Below are positions 8,478 through 14,810 of a stretch of DNA of 18,736 nucleotides, in pieces. A program made the position numbers and the translations under genes. Each line of letters opens with the position of its first letter. Within the stretch, counting starts at the first letter, position 1. The notes beneath the pieces are model-generated. The model was given only the letters and a program-made list of their open reading frames with translations, was not told the origin of the DNA and made no database searches. Origin of the DNA: LH-M37 sp032251315 (lineage in GTDB: Bacteria > Pseudomonadota > Gammaproteobacteria > SZUA-229); NCBI GenBank assembly GCA_032251315.1, contig JAVVEE010000052.1, positions 1 to 18,736 of the forward strand. The letters run 5' to 3'.

Positions 8478-9073
8478 TATGCATTGCCCCCTTCTTTACC
8501 GACAATAATAGTAGTGTCGGTCACATAGTAATGTGGCGGCACGACCAGATTGGTCGGTGCAGGCACACCCTGAAAGACCCGGCCGGCCAAATCAAATTTG
8601 GAACTGTGACAAGGACAGAAGAAACCACCCTGCCAGTCCTCACCCAGATCAGCCGGGGCAATGTCCGGGCGGAAAGTGGGCGAACAGCCCAGATGGGTGC
8701 AGATTCCGACCAGAACCAGGAACTCAGGTTTGATCGAGCGATACATGTTTTGCGCATATTCGGGCTGCTGATCGATGTTCTCCGAAGCCGGATCACGCAG
8801 CTGGTCTGCGTTTGTCTCGAGGTTGGCCAGGGTTTTTTCAGAGCGCCGAACAATCCACACCGGCTTGCTCTGCCACTCCACCGTCATCATTCGTCCTTCT
8901 TCCAGACGACTAACGTCAGCTTCTATAGGAGCGCCCGCATTTTTGGCGCGCTCACTGGGCATCCACGAGGCCAGGAAAGGAACGGCAACGAAACCGACCC
9001 CTATCGCACCTACCACAGATGTAGACGCCACTAAAAACCGGCGCTTACCGTTATTTACACTATCGGTAGACAT
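8477..9073 (-). CDS. petA: Rieske iron-sulfur subunit of the bc1 complex
   Basis: The Rieske protein oxidises ubiquinol at the Qo site and passes one electron to cytochrome c1. The 198-residue protein shows both [2Fe-2S] ligand boxes: CTHLGC (Cys125, His127, Cys130) and CPCHSSKFD (Cys153, Cys155, His156). Cys125-His127 and Cys153-His156 bind the cluster; Cys130 and Cys155 form the usual disulfide. The N-terminus has KRRFL at 10-14 followed by a hydrophobic segment (about 19-36), a Tat-type uncleaved anchor. GGAGA sits 8 bases before the ATG. It is the first gene of petABC, with a candidate promoter at 9102-9130. Confidence 0.98.
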   Translation of the reverse strand: MSTDSVNNGKRRFLVASTSVVGAIGVGFVAVPFLASWMPSERAKNAGAPIEADVSRLEEGRMMTVEWQSKPVWIVRRSEKTLANLETNADQLRDPASENIDQQPEYAQNMYRSIKPEFLVLVGICTHLGCSPTFRPDIAPADLGEDWQGGFFCPCHSSKFDLAGRVFQGVPAPTNLVVPPHYYVTDTTIIVGKEGGNA

Positions 9074-9101
9074 TTACAAATCTCCGCATTATTGAATTGG
9101 G

Positions 9102-9138
9102 CTAATATTGTACTTTTTGTAACCATTCAATGTTGAAT
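9102..9138 (-). promoter_or_regulatory. Candidate petABC promoter with a palindromic operator
   Basis: On the minus strand TTGAAT (9130-9125) and TATTAG (9107-9102) are 17 bases apart and fit a sigma-70 promoter at 4 of 6 bases each. The -35 hexamer is one half of a perfect palindrome, ATTCAA-TG-TTGAAT (9125-9138), which could bind a dimeric regulator. It does not match the FNR/ANR box TTGAT-N4-ATCAA. Confidence 0.35.
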
Positions 9139-9170
9139 CAGCTTAAAAGTGACATACAATCAGAACATGT

Positions 9171-9194
9171 AAAAAGCCTGGAACAGAACCAGGC
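9171..9194 (-). terminator. Intrinsic-terminator-like hairpin facing petA
   Basis: Read on the minus strand there is a 6-bp stem (GCCTGG, 7-base loop, CCAGGC), extendable by two G-U pairs, directly followed by TTTTT. It lies about 100 bases upstream of the petA ATG, with no minus-strand gene ahead of it in this gap. It would end a short transcript starting between about 9195 and the algW start, or act as an attenuator. Confidence 0.5.
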
Positions 9195-9275
9195 CCTTCA
9201 CGAAGCCGCGATAGCTTATCTTATGTTACACATTCAGCCAAGTTTTTTATAACAACATCTACAAAAACAAAGACT

Positions 9276-9281
9276 TATAAT
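9276..9281 (+). promoter_or_regulatory. Perfect -10 box (TATAAT) for a possibly leaderless algW mRNA
   Basis: TATAAT lies only six bases before the ATG at 9288, so transcription from it would begin at or next to the start codon. No Shine-Dalgarno is present before this ATG. No good -35 hexamer is seen at 16-18 bases upstream. Confidence 0.35.
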
Positions 9282-9287
9282 CTTATC

Positions 9288-10427
9288 ATGAAAAACAGAC
9301 ACGCACTTTTAAGCTACTTTCTCAACTGGGGACTTCTGGGGCTCTTTTTGAGCATGCTGATTCTCCTGTTTCAGGGGCATATTCAGTTTTCTTTCGCCCC
9401 TCAGGCACCGAGTCCGGCGCCTCAGGCATTAAACCGTGGTTTTTCACCGGCGGTTACGCTTGCCGCCCCTTCCGTGGTGAGCATTCAGGTCGTACGCGTG
9501 CAGAAAATCGGCTCTCTGAACAGCAGCGAACAGCCATCGCAAAACTTTCTGGGTGAAATTCCGCCTCAACGCCCTAGCCCCAAACCTAGCATCAGTTCAG
9601 GTTCGGGCGTGATTCTCGATACTCAGGGCCATATTGCGACCAATTACCACGTAATCAAAGGCGCTGAAAGCATCCAGATCACCCTCAATGACGGCCGTAA
9701 AACCATCGCCACGATCGTCGGTGATGATCCCGAAACCGATCTGGCCATTTTAAAGATCGACCTGCCCGACCTGCCGCTGATTCATATCGCCGACATCGAC
9801 CAGCTTCAAATCGGCGACATTGCGCTGGCCATCGGCTATCCCTTCGAAATCGGCCAGACCGTCACCCAGGGCATCATCAGCGCCACCGGCCGTACCCAGG
9901 TCAGCGCCAACACCTATGAAAACTTCCTGCAGACCGATGCCGCCATTAATCCCGGCAACTCCGGTGGCGCACTGATCAACGACCGGGGCGAAATTATCGG
10001 CATCAACTCGCTCATCTTCTCCACCACCGGCGTCTTTAACGGCATCGGTTTTGCAATCCCCATCGATCTGGCCATCACCGTGCTGGAACAGATCGTCGAA
10101 CACGGCTATGTCGTGCGCGGCTGGATGGGCGTGGGCGGGCAGGCGTTAACGCCGGCGATTCTGGACAAACTGGAACTCAAGGACATCACCGGCATTCTGG
10201 TCACCGATGTCGATGCCCGTGGCCCTGGCGACAAGGCGGGGCTGAAGCCGGGCGACATCATCACCCACATTAACGGCCAGAACATGGAATCCGCGCAGGA
10301 TATCCTCAACATCGTCGCCACTGGTCAGCCGGGGGACGTTTTTGAAGTCACCGGACTGCGTCAGCGTGAAAGTTTCAGTATAGAAGTGGTACTGGGGCAG
10401 CGCCCCATGATGAGCCAGCAGCAATAG
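9288..10427 (+). CDS. algW: DegS/AlgW-type periplasmic serine endoprotease
   Basis: DegS/AlgW proteases sense misfolded outer-membrane proteins through a PDZ domain and make the first cut in the anti-sigma factor (RseA/MucA) that holds RpoE/AlgU. The 379-residue protein has one N-terminal membrane anchor (about 12-30), a trypsin-like domain with catalytic triad His121 (NYHVIKG), Asp151 (ETDLAIL) and Ser225 (NPGNSGGALIN), and a single C-terminal PDZ domain (about 275-370). One PDZ and an uncleaved anchor favour DegS/AlgW over DegP/MucD. The hisC neighbour also matches the pseudomonad algW locus, though here the two genes converge. A region of about 25 residues rich in Pro, Gln and Ser (about 38-50 and 80-103) separates anchor and protease. 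The start has no ribosome binding site but a TATAAT just upstream. Confidence 0.9.
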   Translation: MKNRHALLSYFLNWGLLGLFLSMLILLFQGHIQFSFAPQAPSPAPQALNRGFSPAVTLAAPSVVSIQVVRVQKIGSLNSSEQPSQNFLGEIPPQRPSPKPSISSGSGVILDTQGHIATNYHVIKGAESIQITLNDGRKTIATIVGDDPETDLAILKIDLPDLPLIHIADIDQLQIGDIALAIGYPFEIGQTVTQGIISATGRTQVSANTYENFLQTDAAINPGNSGGALINDRGEIIGINSLIFSTTGVFNGIGFAIPIDLAITVLEQIVEHGYVVRGWMGVGGQALTPAILDKLELKDITGILVTDVDARGPGDKAGLKPGDIITHINGQNMESAQDILNIVATGQPGDVFEVTGLRQRESFSIEVVLGQRPMMSQQQ

Positions 10428-10471
10428 CATGATGGCGTGCTGTACGTAGGAGCCTTTGCTCAGACAGACAG

Positions 10472-11563
10472 TCAGTCCGACTTCAGCGCCTTCTCCAGCG
10501 CCGCCAGAAAGGCCGCATTTTCATCCGGCATGCCGATGGTCACGCGCAGGCAGTTGCTCAACGCGCCGGTCTGGGCATTCATATTCTTGATCAGAATGCC
10601 CGACTCACGAATCGAGGCAAACACCTCTGCGGCATTGTGCTGTAGCAAGCGGAACAGAATGAAATTAGCCCGGCTCGGGAATGCCTCCACGCCCGCCATC
10701 AAGGCCAGCGCCCGCATCATCTCTTCGCGCTCGGCCCTGATCACCGCTGCCTGCTCGTCCAGCGCCTCAATATGCTCCAGCGCCGCTACCGCCGCGTGTT
10801 GTGTCAGCACATTAATATTGTAGGGCAGCCGCACCTTATCCACCTCCTGAATCAGCGCGGGGTGCCCCGCCAGCATACCCAGGCGCAAACCCGCCAGCCC
10901 CATCTTGGATACCGTGCGCATCACCAGCAGCTGCGGGTAGCGCGCCAGCCGCAACATATAACTGCTCTGCGCAAACGGATGATAGGCCTCATCCACCACC
11001 ACCAGACCCGGTGCGATATCCAGAATCTCTTCGATATCGGCATCCGCAAACAGGTTAGCCGTGGGGTTGTTCGGGTAGGCGATAAAAATAATCGCCGGCT
11101 GATGTTTCTCGATGGCAGCACGCGTCGCCGCCATATCCAGATTAAAGTCGGCATCCAGCGGCACACCGACATACTGCAAACCGACAAACTCCGCGATCAT
11201 TCGGTACATCACAAAACCGGGGTCAAATGACAGAATACAGCGATCCTTGCCGCTGACCACCATCGCCAGCATCTGGATCAGCTCATCCGAACCATTACCC
11301 AGAACCGTCTCCGCCCCCTCGGGCACTGCCATTACCTGTGACAGCTTGCTACGCAACTGCGCCGCAGCAGGGTCGGGATAGCGATTAATCTCCGCCCCCG
11401 CCAGCACCTCCGGCCAGTGCCCGGTCAACGCCTCCAGCGTGTAGGGGTTCTCCATGGCATCCAGTTTGGTCAGGCCACCGGCATCCGCCACATGGTAGGC
11501 ATTCTGTGCGCGAATCTCGGGTCGAATCCAGTTCAGAAGTTTTTCCATCACAGCCAGGCTCAT
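10472..11563 (-). CDS. hisC: Histidinol-phosphate aminotransferase
   Basis: HisC is the PLP-dependent enzyme that converts imidazole-acetol phosphate and glutamate to histidinol phosphate. The 363-residue protein shows the fold-type I aminotransferase signatures: LGNGSDEL (88-95), PNNPT (164-168), the DEAY motif with Asp191, and the PLP lysine Lys220 in TVSKMGLAGLRLG. The arginine in the C-terminal NCLRVTIG segment fits substrate carboxylate/phosphate binding. It converges with algW, leaving 44 bases and no obvious terminator. The ATG at 11563 lacks a Shine-Dalgarno; ATG at 11548 (residue 6) is an alternative. No other his gene is in the window. Confidence 0.95.
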   Translation of the reverse strand: MSLAVMEKLLNWIRPEIRAQNAYHVADAGGLTKLDAMENPYTLEALTGHWPEVLAGAEINRYPDPAAAQLRSKLSQVMAVPEGAETVLGNGSDELIQMLAMVVSGKDRCILSFDPGFVMYRMIAEFVGLQYVGVPLDADFNLDMAATRAAIEKHQPAIIFIAYPNNPTANLFADADIEEILDIAPGLVVVDEAYHPFAQSSYMLRLARYPQLLVMRTVSKMGLAGLRLGMLAGHPALIQEVDKVRLPYNINVLTQHAAVAALEHIEALDEQAAVIRAEREEMMRALALMAGVEAFPSRANFILFRLLQHNAAEVFASIRESGILIKNMNAQTGALSNCLRVTIGMPDENAAFLAALEKALKSD

Positions 11564-11627
11564 TGTTAATTAAATCAGAAACCGGATGGTATCAAACCCG
11601 GCGACACAAAAAAATTTATTTTCAGAC

Positions 11628-11655
11628 CTTGTATTCAAATAAAACAGCCCTAAAT
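11628..11655 (+). promoter_or_regulatory. Candidate heat-shock (sigma-32) promoter of hsp20
   Basis: CTTGTA (11628-11633) and CCCTAAAT (11648-11655) are separated by 14 bases, close to the sigma-32 pattern CTTGAA-N(13-17)-CCCCATNT. This would give a leader of roughly 35 bases before the hsp20 ATG. Confidence 0.5.
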
Positions 11656-11698
11656 AAATGACACGAACAACGAAATACGCAATCACGAGGTGAATGAT

Positions 11699-12136
11699 AT
11701 GAACATGATTAGAAGCAACAACCCCTGGAGCATCTTTGATCAGCTCAGCCGTGAACTCAATATGCCCACCCGCGCCTACAGCGAAGACGACGCCAATGTC
11801 GCCACCGCCAGCTGGACACCCGCGGTTGATATTACCGAAGATGAAAACAGCTTCAAACTGCTGGCCGACATCCCCGGCGTAAACCCCGAAGACATCGAAG
11901 TCTCCATGGAGAACGGCGTGCTAACGGTTAAAGGCGAGCGCAAAACCGAAGAAAAAACCGAGAAAGAAAACTTCCGCCGCGTCGAGCGTCATTACGGCAC
12001 TTTCTATCGCCGCTTCACCTTGCCGGAAACCGCCAACCCCGACAAAATCGAAGCCCATTCCGATCATGGCGTGCTGAAAATCATCATCCCTAAACAGGAA
12101 GTCGCACAGCCCAGACGCATCAGCGTCAGCCACTAA
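11699..12136 (+). CDS. Hsp20/alpha-crystallin small heat-shock protein
   Basis: Small heat-shock proteins are ATP-independent holdases that keep unfolding proteins refoldable. The 145-residue protein has a short variable N-terminus (SNNPWSIFDQLSREL), an alpha-crystallin domain (about 38-135, with DIPGVNPEDIEVSMENGVL and LPETANPDKIEAHSDHGVL as signatures), and a C-terminal RRISV segment like the I/V-x-I/V anchor. GAGGTGA sits six bases before ATG 11699, which I prefer over the upstream GTG at 11690. It is monocistronic: a sigma-32-like promoter lies upstream and an intrinsic terminator follows. It belongs to the class A type related to Hsp20/HspA rather than IbpA by length and motif. Confidence 0.95.
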   Translation: MNMIRSNNPWSIFDQLSRELNMPTRAYSEDDANVATASWTPAVDITEDENSFKLLADIPGVNPEDIEVSMENGVLTVKGERKTEEKTEKENFRRVERHYGTFYRRFTLPETANPDKIEAHSDHGVLKIIIPKQEVAQPRRISVSH

Positions 12137-12163
12137 ACAACTCCTACTCCCCTAGAGTATTTC

Positions 12164-12188
12164 GACCCGCGCCAGCGGGTCTTTTTTT
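12164..12188 (+). terminator. Intrinsic terminator after hsp20
   Basis: A perfect 7-bp stem GACCCGC/GCGGGTC with a four-base loop (GCCA) is followed at once by seven T residues. It begins 27 bases after the hsp20 stop. Confidence 0.95.
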
Positions 12189-12289
12189 GCCTGCTGTTTG
12201 CCTATATAAAAATCTGATTGAAATCACCGGTCAGGCGATGGATAATTCTTTTCAGTTTTTCGATATCAGATTCACAACAGGTACAGAAC

Positions 12290-12454
12290 ATGAGTGGTGG
12301 TTGGGGTTGCCCGCACGAAGCCGATGGCAAATGTCAGCGCGTAACAAACAGACCCTGTGATCCGGGCATGAAAGGATGCATCCTCGCGGGGCGGTTTATT
12401 TTTAGTGACGACGCTAAGAATACTGAAGCAGCGAAGAAGAAGAAAAAAAATTAA
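12290..12454 (+). CDS. Small cysteine-rich protein of unknown function
   Basis: The 54-residue protein begins at ATG 12290, preceded by ACAGGT at a usable distance; an in-frame extension to 12218 has nothing to recommend it. It holds four cysteines and a histidine in a compact N-terminal half: CPH at 7-9, Cys15, Cys23 (RPCDPGMKG) and Cys30. A hydrophobic LAGRFIF segment follows, and then a lysine-rich tail with six consecutive lysines. The spacing looks suited to binding a metal or small cluster. I believe similar short proteins occur in other gammaproteobacteria, but I know no function. It is separated from hsp20 by a strong terminator, so it should have its own promoter. Confidence 0.7.
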   Translation: MSGGWGCPHEADGKCQRVTNRPCDPGMKGCILAGRFIFSDDAKNTEAAKKKKKN

Positions 12455-12835
12455 ATAGTTGGTGGTGAATTTTTAGCGGGGTGTTTTTTATTTTTTACTG
12501 TTATCTAAAACGCATGTAAGGCTATTTCAGCACGGATAAACATATACATCACACCGTCATACCGGCGTGTATTTAGCCGGAAAAGTGAAGCTGATAAAAT
12601 AAAAAAACATCGTATTTAGCCTGCTTCAGCAAACGCCACATCCCTGTGGGAAGCTGAGACAGAGCACTGGTTTACTAACAAAACGCATGGAAAGGATACC
12701 CTTCAATCAAGACCGTCAGCAGCAGGGATGCTGCTGACGAGCGTACACGGATGTATTCTCAGCGCGTCTTGATTAAAGGGTATCCTTTCCATATAACTCA
12801 ATAGTACATTTCACCTGAAACAATGACGGCAAATT
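12455..12835. other. Non-coding convergent gap with repeats
   Basis: This 381-base stretch lies between the 3' ends of the cysteine-rich gene and dsbG. I see no gene. It contains T-rich runs just after the first stop, a small inverted repeat CCGGC/GCCGG (12562-12580), a CCACA/TGTGG hairpin near 12640-12655, and the 106-bp nested palindrome listed separately. Confidence 0.6.
12687..12792. repeat. 106-bp nested inverted repeat (MITE- or REP-like)
   Basis: The outer arms are 27 bases each (12687-12713 and 12766-12792) and match as inverted copies at 26 of 27 positions; the left begins ATGGAAAGGATACCCTT. Inside sits a second, perfect 10-bp hairpin (12715-12724 with 12729-12738, GGGA loop). A 27-base single-stranded part (12739-12765) follows that hairpin. 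There is no T tract, so it is not a normal terminator. No target-site duplication is obvious. Confidence 0.85.
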
Positions 12836-13606
12836 CTAGCGCGGACCGAAAATACTCACTAGTCGCTCTGCTGAAGGTGCGCCCTGCATTTTTTGTAAAA
12901 TGCCACTGGCATCTTTGTAGAGTATGGCCGGTGTGGCTGACAGCCCCAGTTGCTGCATCAGCTGCTGATTGGCATCGAGTTGCTGGCGAACAGTTTCTGA
13001 AATTTGATCCAGCGGTTCAATGCCGCCAAAGGCATGCTCCTGTTCGTGCTCGCTCAGGGCGATTTGAGGGTCTTTGGCGGACAGCAGCGCAGCGGCTTTG
13101 CCGGCACTGCTTGGTGCCAGGATGGCAACGATAACATGGCGCAACTGTACCTTGCCGGATGTGATCCAGGGCCGAGCGTCATTCCATAACTGGTTGCAAT
13201 AGGGGCAGTTGGGATCGGTAAACGTGTAGACCACGCGCTCAGCACTATCACTGCCATCAGCTATCCAGTGACTTTGCTCGAGTTGTCGCCAGGTTTGTTC
13301 GGTCATCGGCTTGTTGAGTAATTTGTTCAGCGATTCCTGACTCAAATTATTGCCTTGCGAATCAATCATAGTGCCGACAATCGCCTGCTTACCATCGGCG
13401 GTGACATAGATAGCCACCGCTTGCTGCCCGTGCATACCGGCATAGCCGGTGACGCCACCGGGTGTGGGGAATGTGCCGGCGATTTTGACACCCTGGGCCT
13501 CGAGCGCCTGGATCGGCGCTGGTCGGTCATCCGTTTGCACGTTTACGATAAAGATAGCGAGTACGATGGCCAGGACAGAAGTACCCAGGATCAGTTTTTT
13601 AAACAT
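12836..13606 (-). CDS. dsbG: DsbG/DsbC-type periplasmic thiol:disulfide isomerase
   Basis: DsbC/DsbG proteins repair wrong disulfides or protect single cysteines in the periplasm. The 256-residue protein has an N-terminal hydrophobic signal or anchor (about 4-22) and then a small dimerisation-type domain (about 28-100). A thioredoxin domain follows, with the active site CPYC (134-137, in TFTDPNCPYC) and a Thr-cis-Pro loop (SATPAIL). The CPYC dipeptide and the overall length fit DsbG. It follows the TlpA-like gene by six bases, so the two form one operon and may act as a redox pair. Periplasmic copper causes mis-oxidation, and DsbG-type proteins are known in copper stress, which fits the divergent two-component system. 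Confidence 0.92.
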   Translation of the reverse strand: MFKKLILGTSVLAIVLAIFIVNVQTDDRPAPIQALEAQGVKIAGTFPTPGGVTGYAGMHGQQAVAIYVTADGKQAIVGTMIDSQGNNLSQESLNKLLNKPMTEQTWRQLEQSHWIADGSDSAERVVYTFTDPNCPYCNQLWNDARPWITSGKVQLRHVIVAILAPSSAGKAAALLSAKDPQIALSEHEQEHAFGGIEPLDQISETVRQQLDANQQLMQQLGLSATPAILYKDASGILQKMQGAPSAERLVSIFGPR

Positions 13607-13612
13607 AGTGAT

Positions 13613-14440
13613 TTACTCCTTAACATGAGAATTGATGTTGCGTATTTGATTTAATTTGCTGGCGAGTGTTGCTGCTGACAGTTCGCCCAGATGAGAATCC
13701 TGCATGCGTCCAGCGGCATCGTAAAACAGCGTGGTTGGTAGAGCGCCAGAGCCGACTGCGTGACCAAAATGGGCGCCGGGATCAATTAATACATTGGCAA
13801 GATCGAGCTTGCTGCTACGTAGAAACTGATTTGCGGTGCCTGCCTGCTCGCCCTGATTGATAAAAACAAACTGCACCCCGGTTTCATGTTTTTGCGCAAC
13901 TTCAAGTACCGGCATTTCGCGTCGGCAAGGCGGACACCAGCTTGCCCAGAGGTTGATCACCATGGGTTTGCCGACTGCGAGCACCGTAAGTTCGGCAGAC
14001 TCCCCTGTCAGCGTGGTCAGCGGCACTGCGGGCAGTGCCGGATTTGTCAGCAGCTTGAGCGCGCTAAACAGTAGGCCCCAGATCAGGATGCCGGAACCGA
14101 GTCCGATGATGAGCTGCCTGCGTAGTACGATCTGATGCCAGCCGCGCCAGATCGCCAGCAGTAACGCCGCAGCCAGTCCGGGCCAGGCGCTGAAACCACC
14201 ATCGCGAACATCCAGCATGGTCCATGGGTTATCGCGATAGATATCAAACCAGAGCACGACAAAGACGATGCGCGCCACCACGGCACCGACGATGAACATA
14301 TCGCTGATGGTGCCGGCGATGCCTGGCTGTCCCCTGGCCACGAGACGGGCAGCAACCAGCGCAACCAGCGCTGCGCTGAGCAACAACAGGAGGCTGCTCG
14401 ACAATGCAAAGGGCCCCAGACTGACAGATAGCGTATTCAA
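13613..14440 (-). CDS. Membrane-anchored TlpA-like thioredoxin with an Lgt-like membrane domain
   Basis: The first 130 residues form about four membrane segments (roughly 12-34, 46-66, 84-99, 110-130). Their pattern YRDNPWTMLDVRDGGFS recalls prolipoprotein diacylglyceryl transferase (Lgt), whose loop reads about NPL-x-W-GG-SFHGG. The Lgt histidine in that loop is replaced (SAWPG here) and the later Lgt regions are absent, so transferase activity is unlikely. Residues about 137-270 are a TlpA/ResA/DsbE-type thioredoxin domain with WASWCPPC (active Cys169 and Cys172) and a cis-Pro in GALPTTLF. It probably faces the periplasm and reduces a partner such as DsbG; how its own disulfide is reduced is unknown. 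It is the first gene of the operon, with AGGTAA six bases before the ATG. Confidence 0.88.
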   Translation of the reverse strand: MNTLSVSLGPFALSSSLLLLLSAALVALVAARLVARGQPGIAGTISDMFIVGAVVARIVFVVLWFDIYRDNPWTMLDVRDGGFSAWPGLAAALLLAIWRGWHQIVLRRQLIIGLGSGILIWGLLFSALKLLTNPALPAVPLTTLTGESAELTVLAVGKPMVINLWASWCPPCRREMPVLEVAQKHETGVQFVFINQGEQAGTANQFLRSSKLDLANVLIDPGAHFGHAVGSGALPTTLFYDAAGRMQDSHLGELSAATLASKLNQIRNINSHVKE

Positions 14441-14446
14441 GGTTTA

Positions 14447-14490
14447 CCTGAGACCGGAGCTAGCCGGGCATTGAGTGGCCGGGTCTCAGG
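14447..14490 (-). promoter_or_regulatory. Hairpin covering the tlpA ribosome binding site
   Basis: CCTGAGACC (14447-14455) and GGTCTCAGG (14482-14490) are perfect 9-bp inverted copies separated by 26 bases. In the tlpA mRNA the arm nearest the gene contains the AGG of its Shine-Dalgarno, six bases before the ATG, so folding would hide the ribosome site. Confidence 0.5.
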
Positions 14491-14747
14491 CAACAGGTGA
14501 TGATTAAAATTGTTTTTACGATTTAATTTGAACCGTAGCGATAGCGCTGGTCTGACCATAAGCGGTGCGCGATAGCACCCGCTGATTTTATCTCTCCTGC
14601 CTTGAATGACAGTTTGATCCACAGGTGGCTCGCCGGGCCGGATATGCGAAAGCCGAGCCAGTCGCGGCACACATCTCAAAATTGAACAGAACAAAGCTTG
14701 CAAGTGCTACTCCAGATTAAACAGAGAAAACATTTTTGCAACGCTCG

Positions 14748-14789
14748 ATTAAGGCCAGATTAACAATGCTGTTATCGACAGCTTATATT
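14748..14789 (+). promoter_or_regulatory. Promoter of the two-component operon with a PmrA/QseB-like direct repeat
   Basis: TTAACA (14760-14765) and TATATT (14784-14789) are 18 bases apart and match sigma-70 hexamers at 5 of 6 bases each. The direct repeat ATTAAG-N5-ATTAAC (14748-14764) overlaps the -35. On the other strand it reads GTTAAT-N5-CTTAAT, close to the PmrA box of two YTTAAT half-sites five bases apart. This suggests autoregulation. Confidence 0.6.
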
Positions 14790-14810
14790 ATTTGCAACAC
14801 AGGGTGATTT

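Larger units (their letters stand above)
14441..14810. promoter_or_regulatory. Divergent regulatory region between tlpA-dsbG and the two-component genes
   Basis: This 370-base region holds no supported gene; a minus-strand frame over 14437-14703 has no family features. On the minus strand TTCAAA and TTTTAA, 17 bases apart near 14503-14530, are a weak promoter candidate for tlpA. A short palindrome TGGTC-T-GACCA lies at 14548-14558. A stem with one bulged base lies at 14561-14583. The hairpin over the tlpA ribosome binding site and the regulator-gene promoter are listed separately. Confidence 0.5.

Noticed and set aside
8393..9034. 213-residue plus-strand frame opposite petA
   Set aside because: It mirrors the Rieske gene; the minus strand has all cluster ligands and a ribosome site.
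12218..12289. 24-codon upstream extension of the cysteine-rich protein
   Set aside because: No family features, and ATG 12290 has a better ribosome binding context.
12687..12792. Nested palindrome as a bidirectional terminator
   Set aside because: No T run follows either arm, and the size and nested form fit a repeat element better.
12687..12792. CRISPR-type repeat
   Set aside because: Only one inverted pair; no direct repeats with regular spacers anywhere in the window.
14437..14703. 88-residue minus-strand frame in the dsb/two-component gap
   Set aside because: It covers a divergent promoter region with hairpins and shows no domain or signal features.
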